A stretch of DNA of 64,000 nucleotides, taken from positions 1,054,001 through 1,118,000 of the forward strand of contig NZ_CP117255.1 of assembly GCF_003240565.2 (NCBI RefSeq). Reading direction: 5' to 3'. Shown piece by piece: positions 45,634 through 56,189 of this stretch (position 1 is the first letter of the stretch; each line of letters begins with the position of its first letter). The notes beneath the pieces were generated by a model. It was given only the letters and a program-made list of their open reading frames with translations. It did not search any database and was not told the DNA's origin. The stretch is from Rhizobium tumorigenes (GTDB lineage Bacteria > Pseudomonadota > Alphaproteobacteria > Rhizobiales > Rhizobiaceae). The position numbers were made by a program, and so were the translations under genes.

Positions 45634-45664
45634 ATGCCGCCCTATCGGTTTGATAGGACGGCAT
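45634..45664 (-). terminator. Terminator after tRNA-Thr
   Basis: The stem ATGCCG.CCTATC pairs with GATAGG.CGGCAT around the five-base loop AAACC, with one G/T mismatch position; the minus strand then reads GTTTCATTTTG. It lies 24 bases beyond the 3' end of the tRNA. Confidence 0.75.
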
Positions 45665-45688
45665 GAAACCAATTAAAAGTCAAAATAA

Positions 45689-45764
<76 letters not shown>

Positions 45765-45886
45765 GGCAGAGGGGCAAATAGCAGATTCTCAGCGCCTGTA
45801 AAGTCAAAATCAATCCGACCGTTGAGGTTTCCGCTTCTGTCCCCAATACCCGCGCCATATTCAACAGAGATAGCCAACACGGACGC

Positions 45887-45994
45887 GCAGATTCAAACGG
45901 AACCATTTTTGACGAGGGTGACGATGTCACGCTGATCAAGGATCTGAAGGTCAAGGGGACGTCCGCAACCCTGAAGCGCGGCGCGATGATCAAG
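45887..45994 (+). pseudogene. phnA/yjdM C-terminal remnant
   Basis: A plus-strand frame reads ADSNGTIFDEGDDVTLIKDL, then KVKGTSATLKRGAMIK, which is the C-terminal domain of the PhnA/YjdM family (typical form DSNGN-L-DGDSV-LIKDLKVKG-S--LK-GT). The N-terminal zinc-ribbon part is missing, and after MIK the frame diverges into unrelated sequence instead of the usual NIRL. There is no start codon or ribosome site. It is a gene fragment between tRNA-Thr and the inhibitor gene. Confidence 0.72.
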
Positions 45995-46105
45995 CCGCTG
46001 GTGGTGCGGCACCGAGTCCGAAAGAAGGCCTCAGGGTCGAATGACTTTGATGACCGGTCGCAGCGATGCGATCGGCATAGCCCGGATCAGCGGGTCTGCC
46101 AGCAG

Positions 46106-46810
46106 TCAGGGCTGGCGTACAAGTTTAAGCGGCTTGCCGCCATCCTCGAGCGATTTGTCGAAGCTGCCGTCCGCCTTCATGTCAAACGAGATCGACGTGC
46201 CGTCGTCGCTCATCAGCACCAGGCCAAAACCTTCCAGAGCCCAGAGCGTCAGCTTCATATCTTTAAATTCTGCAGCGCAGTCACCGTTTGGTGACACCTT
46301 GGTTGTGCCGTCGCCGTCCTTGTCGCCCGTCAGCTTGAGCGCGCAGATGGGCTGCGTTCCCTCCGGTTTCTGGATAGCCCAGTTGCCGGCGATGCTGTCG
46401 ACTGTCGGGACATGGTCGATGGTGCCCAGAGCGGGCAGGAGCCACATCGGTTCGCCGTCCTCGGTTTCCCAGGGCGATCCCTCGTCCTGGATAAATTTGA
46501 CCAGCGTCTTGTGGGCCACATCGACGATCGACAGCGTGCCGTCCTCGGAAAGCGTCCATGCTGTCGCGTTTGAAAGCGACGGAACAGCCGTAGCGCAGGC
46601 TTCCGAGCCGGTAAGCGCGTAGCCGCCGGCAGCAGGTGTAGTGGCGAATGTCAGCAGGCAGCCCTTGCTGCCGTTCTGCGGCGCCGCCAGCCAGGTGCCG
46701 GCCTGGGCCTTCAACTGGTCGGCATCAGCAGCCTCGACAGTGCCGGCAAGTGTCAGCAGTGAAACGGCACAGACCGCCAGGGCAAGGATAGGACGCACGG
46801 CATTCTCCAT
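46106..46810 (-). CDS. AprI/Inh-type metalloprotease inhibitor family protein
   Basis: A 234-residue protein with a signal peptide (residues 1-27, ILALAVCAVSLLTLAGTVEA). The mature part carries two repeats of the Inh/Omp19-type eight-stranded barrel: GTWLAAPQNGSKGCLLTFA (about 37-55) and AGNWAIQKPEGTQPICALKL (about 141-160), each with a Trp and a Cys. Members inhibit serralysin-type metalloproteases in the periplasm or are lipoproteins such as Omp19; no cognate protease gene is nearby. It lies 26 bases behind rlmB. Confidence 0.78.
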   Translation of the reverse strand: MENAVRPILALAVCAVSLLTLAGTVEAADADQLKAQAGTWLAAPQNGSKGCLLTFATTPAAGGYALTGSEACATAVPSLSNATAWTLSEDGTLSIVDVAHKTLVKFIQDEGSPWETEDGEPMWLLPALGTIDHVPTVDSIAGNWAIQKPEGTQPICALKLTGDKDGDGTTKVSPNGDCAAEFKDMKLTLWALEGFGLVLMSDDGTSISFDMKADGSFDKSLEDGGKPLKLVRQP

Positions 46811-46836
46811 CGACTGCAGACCGTGGGGTCTGCCGA

Positions 46837-47745
46837 TCAGGGTTTGAGGTAGGACCGCGCCGCATAGAGCGCGATGGCGGCGGCATTGGAGACGTTGAGC
46901 GACTTGATGGCACCCGGCATATCGAGGCGTGCGAGCACATTGACTGTCTCGCGCGTCTTTTGCCGCAGGCCCTTTCCTTCGGCTCCCAACACCAGTGCAA
47001 CCTTGTCGCCCGAAAATGTGCCCTCGAGCGGTGCCGGGCCGTCCGAATCAAGGCCGATTGTCGTGAAGCCGAGCTTGTGCAGTTCGCCGAGCGTGTCGGA
47101 AAGGTTTGTCACCTGGATATAGGGAATGAGCTCGAGCGCACCGGATGCGGATTTGGCAAGCACGCCCGATTCGGTCGGGCTGTGACGCATGGTGGTGATG
47201 ACGGCTCCGGCGGCGAACGCAACGGCGGAGCGCATGACGGCGCCGACATTGTGCGGATCGGTCACCTGATCCAGCACCAGCAGCAGCGGACTGTCGGTCA
47301 GCGCCGAGAGTTTGCGCACCGGCAGCGGCCGGGTCTCCAGCATGACGCCCTGGTGGATCGCATCCGGGCCGAGGATCTTGTCGAGGTCCTGCGGCGTGAT
47401 CATCTCGACGGGGTAGGGCAACTGGTCGACTGGGCCGATCTCAAGGCGCACCAGAGCGTTCTGGGTGACCGAAAGCTTCAGCAATTTGCGTTCGGGATTT
47501 TCGAGTGCGGCGCGCACGGTGTGCAGCCCGTAGAGCTGGACGAGATCGGGTGCGATCGGCGCTGGCTTCCAGTCGTCGCCGGCGGAGCGCTTGCGCTTCT
47601 GCGGCTGGGGCGTTGGAATTTCGCCCCGTTCCCGCTTGGCGTCGCGATGGGCGCGGCGTAGCGTGGCGTAGTGGGTATCCTTTTGCGAATGATCGCCGGA
47701 CGTGGTTTCTGGGCCGGTAGGGCCGGGGGCTTTATCTTTGCTCAT
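46837..47745 (-). CDS. rlmB: 23S rRNA 2'-O-methyltransferase, TrmH/RlmB family
   Basis: A 302-residue SpoU-family methyltransferase, expected to methylate the ribose of G2251 in 23S rRNA. A basic, disordered leader (residues 1-65, with HRDAKRERGE and PQKRKRSAG) precedes the substrate-binding domain (LYGLHTVRAALENPERKL). The knotted SPOUT domain has LVLDQVTDPHNVGAVMRSA, VALVLGAEGKGLRQKTRE and LNVSNAAAIALY. It is divergent from the tRNA-tuf segment. TrmH-family members differ in target, so the exact position is inferred. Confidence 0.9.
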   Translation of the reverse strand: MSKDKAPGPTGPETTSGDHSQKDTHYATLRRAHRDAKRERGEIPTPQPQKRKRSAGDDWKPAPIAPDLVQLYGLHTVRAALENPERKLLKLSVTQNALVRLEIGPVDQLPYPVEMITPQDLDKILGPDAIHQGVMLETRPLPVRKLSALTDSPLLLVLDQVTDPHNVGAVMRSAVAFAAGAVITTMRHSPTESGVLAKSASGALELIPYIQVTNLSDTLGELHKLGFTTIGLDSDGPAPLEGTFSGDKVALVLGAEGKGLRQKTRETVNVLARLDMPGAIKSLNVSNAAAIALYAARSYLKP

Positions 47746-47956
47746 GCGGCTTTATACCCAGCGCTGCCATAAGCGCATAGTCCTTCTTTCATGTCTTGCT
47801 TTGATCGCGGGCCTTTCCGTTGGAGAGGAAATAATTTCGTCATTTTTGCACATTCCTCGTGTTGACAGACCGGAGCCGGGCGGTCATATACGCGGCGCAG
47901 TCACGGCGGCAACGTCGGGTCTGACAGACTTGGTCGCCAAGATCCGGATGGAATCT

Positions 47957-48041
47957 GGAGGGATGCCCGAGTGGTTAAAGGGGACGGACTGTAAATCCGT
48001 TGGCTCAGCCTACGTTGGTTCAAATCCAACTCCCTCCACCA
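47957..48041 (+). tRNA. tRNA-Tyr (GTA)
   Basis: An 85-base type II tRNA with a long variable arm and encoded CCA. GGAGGGA acceptor, GCCCGAGTGGTTAAAGG D-arm, anticodon GTA in GGACTGTAAATCC, variable arm around GGCTCAGCC, GGTTCAAATCC T-arm. It begins the tRNA-Tyr, tRNA-Gly, tuf series. Confidence 0.97.
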
Positions 48042-48064
48042 TTCCGTCATTGGATCTTGCACCC

Positions 48065-48138
48065 GCGGGTATAGCTCAGTGGTAGAGCAGCAGCCTTCCA
48101 AGCTGAATATGCGGGTTCGATTCCCGCTACCCGCTCCA
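48065..48138 (+). tRNA. tRNA-Gly (TCC)
   Basis: A 74-base tRNA with encoded CCA. GCGGGTA acceptor, AGCTCAGTGGTAGAGC D-arm, anticodon TCC in CAGCCTTCCAAGCTG, GGGTTCGATTCCC T-arm, TACCCGC. It lies 23 bases after tRNA-Tyr and 253 bases before tuf, the same order as in the E. coli tufB operon. Confidence 0.97.
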
Positions 48139-48391
48139 GGGCCTTGGAAATCGAAATGACAATTCCCATCTAAGAACTTGAACCGACAGGCCCTTATTGC
48201 CTTGTCCGGGACATCCCCTGCATTCCGTCAGGCGGACTGCTGTCTACTTGGCAGCGCGCGGCAATCGCCGGTCGCGGGCGAAAATCCGGCTGCGCAATTA
48301 AGTCTTGCGCTCCCGCATCGAAAGCCTTAAACGGCGGCACTAAACCGGTTCGCCGGGGTCACCAATCCTACGTTCATCAGGAAGCATTCAA

Positions 48392-49567
<1,176 letters not shown>

Positions 49568-49591
49568 TAACGACCGATCTCCAGAATTGAA

Positions 49592-49622
49592 CAAGGCCTC
49601 GCTGGCGACAGCGGGGCCTTTT
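49592..49622 (+). terminator. Rho-independent terminator after tuf
   Basis: AAGGCC.CGCTG and CAGCG.GGCCTT form the stem around GCGA, followed by TT and then CACG. The T-run is short. It stands 25 bases after the tuf stop. Confidence 0.78.
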
Positions 49623-49666
49623 CACGTCTGGAAACTGCTATATTCTCTCGAGGAAGCCAGAGACGA

Positions 49667-50254
49667 TTACTGGCAGTCGATCCGCGTGACGATGCCTCCA
49701 TCCAGGGCGAATATCGCATCCTGAGGCACGTCCAGGCCCAGTGCATCCGCCTGCTCCAGGCCGGCGCAGATGCCCCGGATGACGCGTCCGGCGACGCCGT
49801 GCGAAACGATGATCTTGCTCGCAGCCGAGTGGCGTTTGACCTCCTCAAGCACTCCCAGCAGGCGCTCCGCCAAGCCCGCGAAGCGCTCTCCGTCGGGCGA
49901 ATGGAAGAACCATTCGAAACGGCTGAGCCCGTCGAGCGCACCTGGCCATTCCATCTCGATTTCATAAGTTGTCAGTCCGTCCCAGCAGCCCATTCCAATT
50001 TCCATCAGGCGCGGATCGAATACGATCTTGTCACTAAGGCCGGTGGCGCCTGCGATGATGGCGGCCGTGTCTGCGGCGCGCCCGAGAGGGCTTGAGAATA
50101 CGGCCGTGCTGTCAGGATCGATCAGACCCCGAAGCGTCGCTCCGACACGCTCGGCTTGCTGTCTGCCGAGCGCGGTGAGGCCTGAATCGACTTGGCCCTG
50201 CCAGCGGCCTGCAGCATTGAATTCGGTCTGGCCGTGTCTGACAAGATAAATCAT
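49667..50254 (-). CDS. Histidine phosphatase family protein
   Basis: A 195-residue phosphoglycerate mutase-like phosphatase. The catalytic His is in IYLVRHGQTEFNAAGRWQG at the N-terminus; the second His is in KIIVSHGVAGRVIRG, and FSSPLGRAADTA carries the phosphate-contacting Arg. Such broad proteins include GpmB and CobC-type phosphatases; the substrate is open. It is convergent with tuf, 70 bases from its terminator. Confidence 0.9.
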   Translation of the reverse strand: MIYLVRHGQTEFNAAGRWQGQVDSGLTALGRQQAERVGATLRGLIDPDSTAVFSSPLGRAADTAAIIAGATGLSDKIVFDPRLMEIGMGCWDGLTTYEIEMEWPGALDGLSRFEWFFHSPDGERFAGLAERLLGVLEEVKRHSAASKIIVSHGVAGRVIRGICAGLEQADALGLDVPQDAIFALDGGIVTRIDCQ

Positions 50255-50635
50255 AGTGGGTTATTGGCGAGGCAGTCGGGCCCTTGTCAAGGGCAGCGCT
50301 GAAGCGAGCGGCGTGGCTCGACATCGCAAATGCGAATCGCATGCCCCAACGACTTGTCTTGGTACGAATTGGGCGGCTCGACCGCCGCAGTACCTCCGCT
50401 CTGCATGCGGCTGCCATCGCTTGCATCTCGTTACGCCGTCGCAAAATATCCGGCAAGTTTCTCGCCTCTAAAGGAGCCGTCGCCGGCATCGCTCCGTGAC
50501 ATCCCGGGGCAAGGCGTCCTGGCAGCGGAAAAATCCAAAATCGGACTTGCCAATTTCTGCCGCGCGCCGTAAAGGGAGCGCCATGCTTCCGAAGGGCATC
50601 CGGCGATATGCCGGCAGTGCCCGGAAAAAGCCTCT
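50255..50635. other. Intergenic DNA before tRNA-Trp, no gene seen
   Basis: About 380 bases between the phosphatase gene and tRNA-Trp. Several open frames cross it but none resembles a known protein or has a ribosome site. It should contain the tRNA-Trp promoter. A short inverted pair (GGCATCCGGCGATATGCC, 50595-50612) lies just before the tRNA. Confidence 0.4.
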
Positions 50636-50711
<76 letters not shown>

Positions 50712-51020
50712 TTTTCCAAAACCATGTCGACCAAGCAAATGTCTGGCAAATGCCAAGGCCAGCCTCGGCATATTAATCCTTACAACTCGATCTCGGCTTA
50801 TCGCCAGCATTTTGCGGCGCAAATATTCCGCCGGCATCTTGACCGCTATTCGATCGACGCACATCTGCTCATCAGTATCCGCATCAGGCATTGGCCGGTC
50901 TACGCCCGCCAATATGTCTTTCTACGGAAGCGTAGAGCGTCAAATGCCGGGTAATTGATCTTGGAGCCAAGACTGCGGTTGTGGCTCATCCCTGTCACCA
51001 ACGCATGATCGTCAGGAAAA
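50712..51020. other. Intergenic DNA after tRNA-Trp, no gene seen
   Basis: About 310 bases, less GC-rich than the surroundings. No integrase fragment, attachment-site copy of the tRNA 3' end, or supported gene is visible. It is the left edge of the accessory segment. Confidence 0.4.
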
Positions 51021-51803
51021 GTGGAATTGAAAACGGACCATGCCTTGCCAACTGCCGGTTCCCGTATTCGGGTCATAGATCTCGAAACCGGCGGCAACGG
51101 CCCCAATGATGTCTGCGAGATCGGCTGGCAGGATGTGACGCTCGGGGCGGACGGCCTGTGGCATGTTGGAGAAGAGCGCGGCGGCCTGATGGTCAATCCG
51201 GGCCGCCCAATCTCAGCCGAGACGATGGCGATCCACCATATCGTAGACGAGGACGTTGCGGACGCGCCATTGTGGAGGGACATTGCAGGTCGCGTGCTCA
51301 GACCGGAGGGCGGAGTGCTGGCCTTGGCGGCCCACCGTGCGTCCTTCGAGCAGCGATACTGCACACCGCGCCATAGCGGCGGCGCTGCGTGGATATGCAC
51401 CTGGAAATGCGCTCTCCGGGTCTGGCCACACCTTGCGAGCTTCTCGAACCAAATGCTGCGCTATCAGAGGATGCCGGAAGGCCTCATCCGTGAGCTCGGG
51501 CTGCCAGCCCACCGGGCTACTCCCGATGCCTATGTTACTGCCCACCATCTGCGCGACCTGCTGAATGCAGCCCCGCTGGAGCAGCTTCTCGCATGGAGCA
51601 CCGAGCCGGGACTGCTGCCCCGCGTACGATCAGGACCCGACCGCGGCAAGGGCTGGGACCGTCTGAGCCTCGAAGCGCTGCAGGACTTTGCCAAAGAACG
51701 CGATGTCGACATCCGCTTCAGCGCCGAAACCGAATTGCGTCGCAGGGAAGGGACAGCTCCTTTGCCGGTTGCTCCAACAACGGGGCAGGGAAGCCTGTTT
51801 TGA
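51021..51803 (+). CDS. DnaQ-like 3'-5' exonuclease
   Basis: A 260-residue protein with an N-terminal DEDDh exonuclease domain (residues about 16-180). Exo I is RVIDLETGGNG with Asp and Glu, Exo III is PAHRATPDAYVTAHHL with the catalytic His and Asp; the Exo II position reads AAHRASFEQRY, with Glu where the family usually has Asp. A C-terminal SAP-like or wedge region (DRGKGWDRLSLEALQDFAKERD) follows. It may degrade DNA or RNA. The start is GTG 51021 or TTG 51027, depending on which codon AGGA serves. Confidence 0.8.
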   Translation: MELKTDHALPTAGSRIRVIDLETGGNGPNDVCEIGWQDVTLGADGLWHVGEERGGLMVNPGRPISAETMAIHHIVDEDVADAPLWRDIAGRVLRPEGGVLALAAHRASFEQRYCTPRHSGGAAWICTWKCALRVWPHLASFSNQMLRYQRMPEGLIRELGLPAHRATPDAYVTAHHLRDLLNAAPLEQLLAWSTEPGLLPRVRSGPDRGKGWDRLSLEALQDFAKERDVDIRFSAETELRRREGTAPLPVAPTTGQGSLF

Positions 51804-51932
51804 GGTATGGAAACGTCACCATAAGGGGAGCGGAACTGCCGGGATGGGCCGAGCAAGCTTTCTGCGGGCGCATGCATCTTTTTCGCGCGAATTGCGTTGT
51901 TAGGCTTTAGATTGAACCGAAAGGCAACGACC

Positions 51933-52355
51933 ATGGATCCGATTACCAAAACCGCCGGCGCCGAAGACAAGTTGCAGTCTCATCTGGCCGAGATGGAAGC
52001 ACGGGCGTTGGATGGCGGCCCAGCGCTGCTCGACGCTCCGCGCATCGACCGCCAAGCTCGCCTGCAGGCGCTCAAGGACGAGGTTGCCGATCTGCAGGAG
52101 ACGGTTGCCGGTATAAAGGCGAGGGTGGCCCGTACCCGGCAGCAAGCGGTATCCGTGGTGAAGTCGGGAGCAGAATGGGCGGATGCCAGTGCGCATGCGC
52201 AGCTTGGCTCCTACCCTTGGGCAAAATTGGCAGGCGCTTCGGCCGCCACATTCGTAGGCACTCGGATTTTGCGCATGCTTCCCCTTGGCGGCATTCTCTC
52301 CATTGCAGCACCGCTGATCATCTCCCAGATCAAGGCGAGGAACGCCAGGCGCTAA
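51933..52355 (+). CDS. Membrane-anchored ElaB/YqjD-like protein
   Basis: A 140-residue protein. Residues about 45-75 form a coiled coil (LQALKDEVADLQETVAGIKAR), followed by AGATRQQAVSVV-type sequence, and the C-terminus is a hydrophobic hairpin with LAGASAATFVGTRILRMLP and GGILSIAAPLIISQI, then a basic end. This layout resembles ElaB/YqjD/DUF883 proteins, stationary-phase membrane proteins that may bind ribosomes. The similarity is in architecture only. ATG 51933 follows AAAGGC. Confidence 0.6.
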   Translation: MDPITKTAGAEDKLQSHLAEMEARALDGGPALLDAPRIDRQARLQALKDEVADLQETVAGIKARVARTRQQAVSVVKSGAEWADASAHAQLGSYPWAKLAGASAATFVGTRILRMLPLGGILSIAAPLIISQIKARNARR

Positions 52356-52483
52356 AATCGATTGGGACGGTTGCCCGCACTGAGATCGCGTTGGATCGTG
52401 GTGCGGGCGGGGCCAAGGCGTGGGGCTTTCGCTCGAGGCGATTGCGTACAAAGGCATAAAACGTTAATTATTACTCTTTGACG

Positions 52484-52512
52484 TTGACATCGCCGGTGGT
52501 TGGGCCTATCTA
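52484..52512 (+). promoter_or_regulatory. Sigma-70 type promoter of cspA
   Basis: TTGACA at 52484-52489, a 17-base spacer, and TATCTA at 52507-52512. Transcription would start near 52519, giving an untranslated leader of about 145 bases before cspA, a length typical for cold-shock mRNAs whose leader controls translation. Confidence 0.72.
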
Positions 52513-52664
52513 GAGTTCATCGATCTTTTGCTTGCTGAACTTTGGTTGCCGCGCGATTAGCACCGCGCCTGACGAACTTCCCTTTCAAAATACATCGTTA
52601 TCACCGCCTGCAGTGCTTCTGGCATTGCGGTATTCTAAAAATGCTTTGAAAAGGGTTCATCATC

Positions 52665-52874
52665 ATGACCACAGGCACAGTAAAATGGTTCAATTCCACT
52701 AAGGGCTTCGGCTTCATCCAGCCTGACAACGGCGGCGACGATGCTTTCGTCCATATCTCCGCTGTAGAGCGTGCTGGTATGCGCGAAATCGTTGAAGGCC
52801 AGAAGGTAAGCTACGACCTCGAGCGCGACAACAAGTCGGGCAAGATGTCTGCTTGCAACCTCCAGGCTGCATAA
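52665..52874 (+). CDS. cspA: Cold-shock protein
   Basis: A 69-residue CspA-type OB-fold RNA chaperone. RNP1 is KGFGFIQ (residues 13-19) and RNP2 is DAFVHIS (26-32). It melts RNA structure and acts as an antiterminator. The long leader from the promoter at 52484 suggests post-transcriptional control by temperature. A terminator follows at 52939. Rhizobia carry several csp paralogues; which one this is cannot be told. Confidence 0.94.
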   Translation: MTTGTVKWFNSTKGFGFIQPDNGGDDAFVHISAVERAGMREIVEGQKVSYDLERDNKSGKMSACNLQAA

Positions 52875-52938
52875 TTTAAAGCTTTCTTCTTCGCCTTGAC
52901 CACGGATGTACTGGCACTGCGACGAAAGAAATCTCTTT

Positions 52939-52964
52939 AAGGCCGGGTTTTCCCGGCCTTTTTC
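52939..52964 (+). terminator. Rho-independent terminator after cspA
   Basis: AAGGCCGGG and CCCGGCCTT form the stem around TTTT, followed by TTTC. It lies 64 bases after the cspA stop and 32 bases before the next start. Confidence 0.88.
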
Positions 52965-52995
52965 ACGTTTTCTAATATTGCGATAGGACCCCGTC

Positions 52996-53220
52996 ATGGC
53001 AAATGAAACATCGAAATCCCGCGAAGAAGCCGAAATCGCGTTCGCAGGGACGCAGACCCATTTCTATGCGCGCGGCCAAGCCGCTGAAGAACTCGACGCA
53101 ATGGTCGCCGACCGTGAATCCAAGACCGCGCGTCTGCGCGAAGCCCGCCTCGCAAAGGATCGCCGCGACATGATCGCCGCGACTGCAGCCAGGCTTCAGA
53201 AGCGCTCAGCGAAAGCCTGA
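52996..53220 (+). CDS. Small hypothetical protein downstream of cspA, 74 aa
   Basis: A 74-residue highly charged helical protein, MANETSKSREEAEIAFAGTQ, then TQTHFYARGQAAEELDAMVA and LREARLAKDRRD. Similar proteins are, from memory, found just downstream of csp genes in Rhizobium. It has no known domain. Expression may depend on read-through of the cspA terminator, as no separate promoter is obvious. Confidence 0.65.
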   Translation: MANETSKSREEAEIAFAGTQTHFYARGQAAEELDAMVADRESKTARLREARLAKDRRDMIAATAARLQKRSAKA

Positions 53221-53259
53221 GCTCCCCAATATAGCAATCTGCCATCAACGTTATCGAGA

Positions 53260-53284
53260 GGCTGCGAAACCTTCGCGGCTTTTT
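53260..53284 (+). terminator. Rho-independent terminator
   Basis: GCTGCGAA and TTCGCGGC (one G-T pair) around ACC, then TTTTTG. It is 40 bases past the small gene at 52996-53220. The following 235 bases contain no gene. Confidence 0.75.
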
Positions 53285-53519
53285 GCGCTAGCGGGGATGC
53301 TTTGTGAGCGCGGCAAATGCGCGATGACGGGAAATTGCTGCAACCCGTTTTGTTTGATTACTCATCGCGGTTAAGGCAGGCACTCATCGTCCTGGGCGTG
53401 TCATCAAAATCTGCTCTGTCCAACGAGACCCATGTCACCAACAGCAAACGCCGATATCTTAACTGAAGATACCGGCGCTGATTTTGTCGCTGGGTTGTAT
53501 GTGGCCACGTGTCAACGGC

Positions 53520-53888
<369 letters not shown>

Positions 53889-54419
53889 TTACTGCAGAAG
53901 CTGAGCAAAGCTCTTTTCGTCTGGTATCTTGCCGTCTGGCGTAAGGTCGTTGACAGCCTTTGGAAGATCCTGTGACAGGCGGCTCAAGAGCTCCTGTTCG
54001 CTCAATCCCGTCTTTTCCGTCAGTTCCTTGATGACATCCGGTCCCAGCGCCTGGGAGAGCTGTTCATTCTCGATCGGCGAATTGTCACCGGGCGATACCC
54101 ATGAATTCGCGGCATCGCCGTGGCCATTCTGCTGGAACTGCTCAAGCAATCCGCCGAGCCCACCGCTGAGAATTCCGCCCGCAGAACCGCTGCCGAGCAA
54201 GCTTCCAAGTCCGCCGAGACCACCCTGCGTCAGATTGCCAAGCAAACCGCCGAGACCGCCCGCCTGTTCTTCGCTCTGTTGAGTACCGGGCTGCTGGGGC
54301 GATGGTGCCTGTGCGCTTTTGGTAAGATTGCGGAGCACCTCTGCGATCTGCTCACGATGCTGGTATCCTGCGACAGCGAGGACACCGAGGAGGGCTTTCA
54401 TGGGTCCAAGATTCATCAT
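53889..54419 (-). CDS. YidB family protein
   Basis: A 176-residue protein with MMNLGPMKALLGVLAVAGYQ at the start, a Gly/Leu-rich centre made of GGLGGLLG-type repeats (about residues 52-98) and the C-terminal YidB domain: SWVSPGDNSPIENEQLSQAL and LTEKTGLSEQELLSRLSQ. The family is soluble or weakly membrane-associated with unknown function, and members in rhizobia are often stress-related. GGGAGA precedes the ATG at 54419. A downstream partner gene follows after 33 bases. Confidence 0.83.
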   Translation of the reverse strand: MMNLGPMKALLGVLAVAGYQHREQIAEVLRNLTKSAQAPSPQQPGTQQSEEQAGGLGGLLGNLTQGGLGGLGSLLGSGSAGGILSGGLGGLLEQFQQNGHGDAANSWVSPGDNSPIENEQLSQALGPDVIKELTEKTGLSEQELLSRLSQDLPKAVNDLTPDGKIPDEKSFAQLLQ

Positions 54420-54602
54420 TCGTCTCCCAATGTTGATCGTAGTGCACAATGCCAACGGCGTAGGATTGTTCCGCAGACGAGCGCATCGCTGCCGCAATCT
54501 ACAATGCGGCAAGGCAATGCAGCCGTATCCCTGAGTTCAGCGGGAAAAATATTTTTTCACTATGCTGGTCTGCAAACTCAAGCCGTAGCTTTACCCACGC
54601 TC

Positions 54603-56087
54603 CTACAGCCTGTCTTCCCGTACCCAGACGCTGACGTTTCCGCCGTGAGTCGGGAACTGGCCGTTTCCATCTTTCCCGACTTCTATCCTGTCGGCTCGGT
54701 GGCCGAGGAAGTCGACGAACACGCCACCGGCGTGATCGGTGCCGAGTTCCACAGTTTTATCACCGGCCTCGCCATTCGAAAGGACCACCACGCAACCGGG
54801 CGCATCGGCGGTGCCGTGGCGCACAAAGCCGATGCAGTTGGGATCATCGAAAAGATCGGTCTGGCCGCCGTTGGCAAAGCGCTTCCTCGCTTCCACCAGT
54901 CGCGGCAGGCACTCGATTGCCGGCATGTCGACGGATCGCTCGTTTCCATCCTTGTCATCCGTGTAGCTCGCGCCGTAGAGGTCCGGATAGAAGATGCATG
55001 GCGTTCCCTGCTCACGCAGAAGGATGAGCGCGTAGGCAAGCGGCTTGAACCACGGCTCGACGGCCGCCTCGAGTGATTGCAGCGGCTGCGTATCGTGGTT
55101 GTCGACAAGGGTGACGGCGTGCTGGGGAAGGGACGACACCAGCGATCCATCGAAGATCGTTCGCATGTCGAAATCGCCACCCTGCTTCGACGCTTCGTGG
55201 AAGCGGTGGTGCAGTGCCACGTCGAAAACCTGCAACTGGTGGTCAACGAGGTCGAGGTAGTTTTTCAGGACTTCCATGTCGGGATGCCAGTATTCGGCGA
55301 CGACGAACAGGTCGCGGCCAGCTGTCTCCCTCATGTGCCGCACCCAGTCCCGGAAGAACCATGCCGGAATATGCTTGGCCGCATCCAGGCGAAACCCGTC
55401 GAGCGGCAGTTGCTCCGAGACCCACCGACCCCAGTACTTCAGCTCCTCGTAGACCGCGTTGTTCCGAAATTCGACATTGGCGCCCATCAGGTAGTCGAAG
55501 TTGCCGTTTTCCTGGTCGACCTCTTCGTTCCATTCTCCGTCGCCGTACTCGTTGACGAGCCTGAAGATGCCTTTCTCGTCGGGCTCCTCAACGACATCGA
55601 CGCCACTGAAGCACTTCATATCCCAGATGAACTTGGAGTGCGCTCCATTGCGGCCGGGGAAGGTGAAGTGCGTGTAGGCCAGCGCCTGGAATGCCTCGTC
55701 TTCTATCTGCGTCCTGTCTTCCGCATCGACGCGGCGCACCGTGACGCTCTCCTTCTCGTCGGCGCCCATCTTATGGTTCAGCACGACGTCGAGAATAACG
55801 CCGACGCCCTGGGCTTTCAACTTGGCAGCTGCATTTTCAAGCGCTGCCCGATCGCCGTACTTGGTTGCGACAGTGCCCTTCTGCTCGAATTCCCCGAGAT
55901 CGAACAGATCGTAGGTATCATAGCCGACGGAATAGCCCCCGGCAGCGCCCTTGTAGGCTGGTGGCAACCAGACATCGGTCACACCGATATTGGCAAGACT
56001 TTCGGCCTTTTCAGCCACCTCGTTCCAAAGCCTGCCCCCGTCCGGATAGTACCAGTGGAAGAACTGCATCAAGGTGCGACCGGCCAT
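54603..56087 (-). CDS. Cytoplasmic alpha-amylase, GH13
   Basis: A 494-residue GH13 amylase without signal peptide, so it acts on internal alpha-glucans. It begins [20 protein letters not shown], the form of GH13_5 (AmyA-type) enzymes. Family regions: DVVLNHK (region I), GFRLDAAKH with the nucleophile Asp near 235, FVVAEYW with the acid Glu near 263, and VDNHDTQP with the third Asp near 330. A C-terminal beta domain follows. An EcfG-type promoter lies just upstream, which suggests induction in the general stress response, perhaps for glycogen breakdown. Confidence 0.94.
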   Translation of the reverse strand: MAGRTLMQFFHWYYPDGGRLWNEVAEKAESLANIGVTDVWLPPAYKGAAGGYSVGYDTYDLFDLGEFEQKGTVATKYGDRAALENAAAKLKAQGVGVILDVVLNHKMGADEKESVTVRRVDAEDRTQIEDEAFQALAYTHFTFPGRNGAHSKFIWDMKCFSGVDVVEEPDEKGIFRLVNEYGDGEWNEEVDQENGNFDYLMGANVEFRNNAVYEELKYWGRWVSEQLPLDGFRLDAAKHIPAWFFRDWVRHMRETAGRDLFVVAEYWHPDMEVLKNYLDLVDHQLQVFDVALHHRFHEASKQGGDFDMRTIFDGSLVSSLPQHAVTLVDNHDTQPLQSLEAAVEPWFKPLAYALILLREQGTPCIFYPDLYGASYTDDKDGNERSVDMPAIECLPRLVEARKRFANGGQTDLFDDPNCIGFVRHGTADAPGCVVVLSNGEAGDKTVELGTDHAGGVFVDFLGHRADRIEVGKDGNGQFPTHGGNVSVWVREDRL

Positions 56088-56120
56088 GTTTTCTACTTCC
56101 TAATGAATTGACGCGCCGAT

Positions 56121-56145
56121 AACGGCCGGTCTCCAGATCTGTTCC
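56121..56145 (-). promoter_or_regulatory. EcfG-type general stress promoter of the amylase gene
   Basis: Minus strand GGAAC (56145-56141), 16 bases, CGTT (56124-56121), an exact match to the alphaproteobacterial EcfG/SigT/RpoE2 consensus GGAAC-N16-CGTT. Transcription would begin about 25 bases before the amylase ATG. Confidence 0.7.
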
Positions 56146-56189
56146 GTTTTCTTCCCGATGCAAGAGGATGTGTCCGCCCGGGAAGAACC

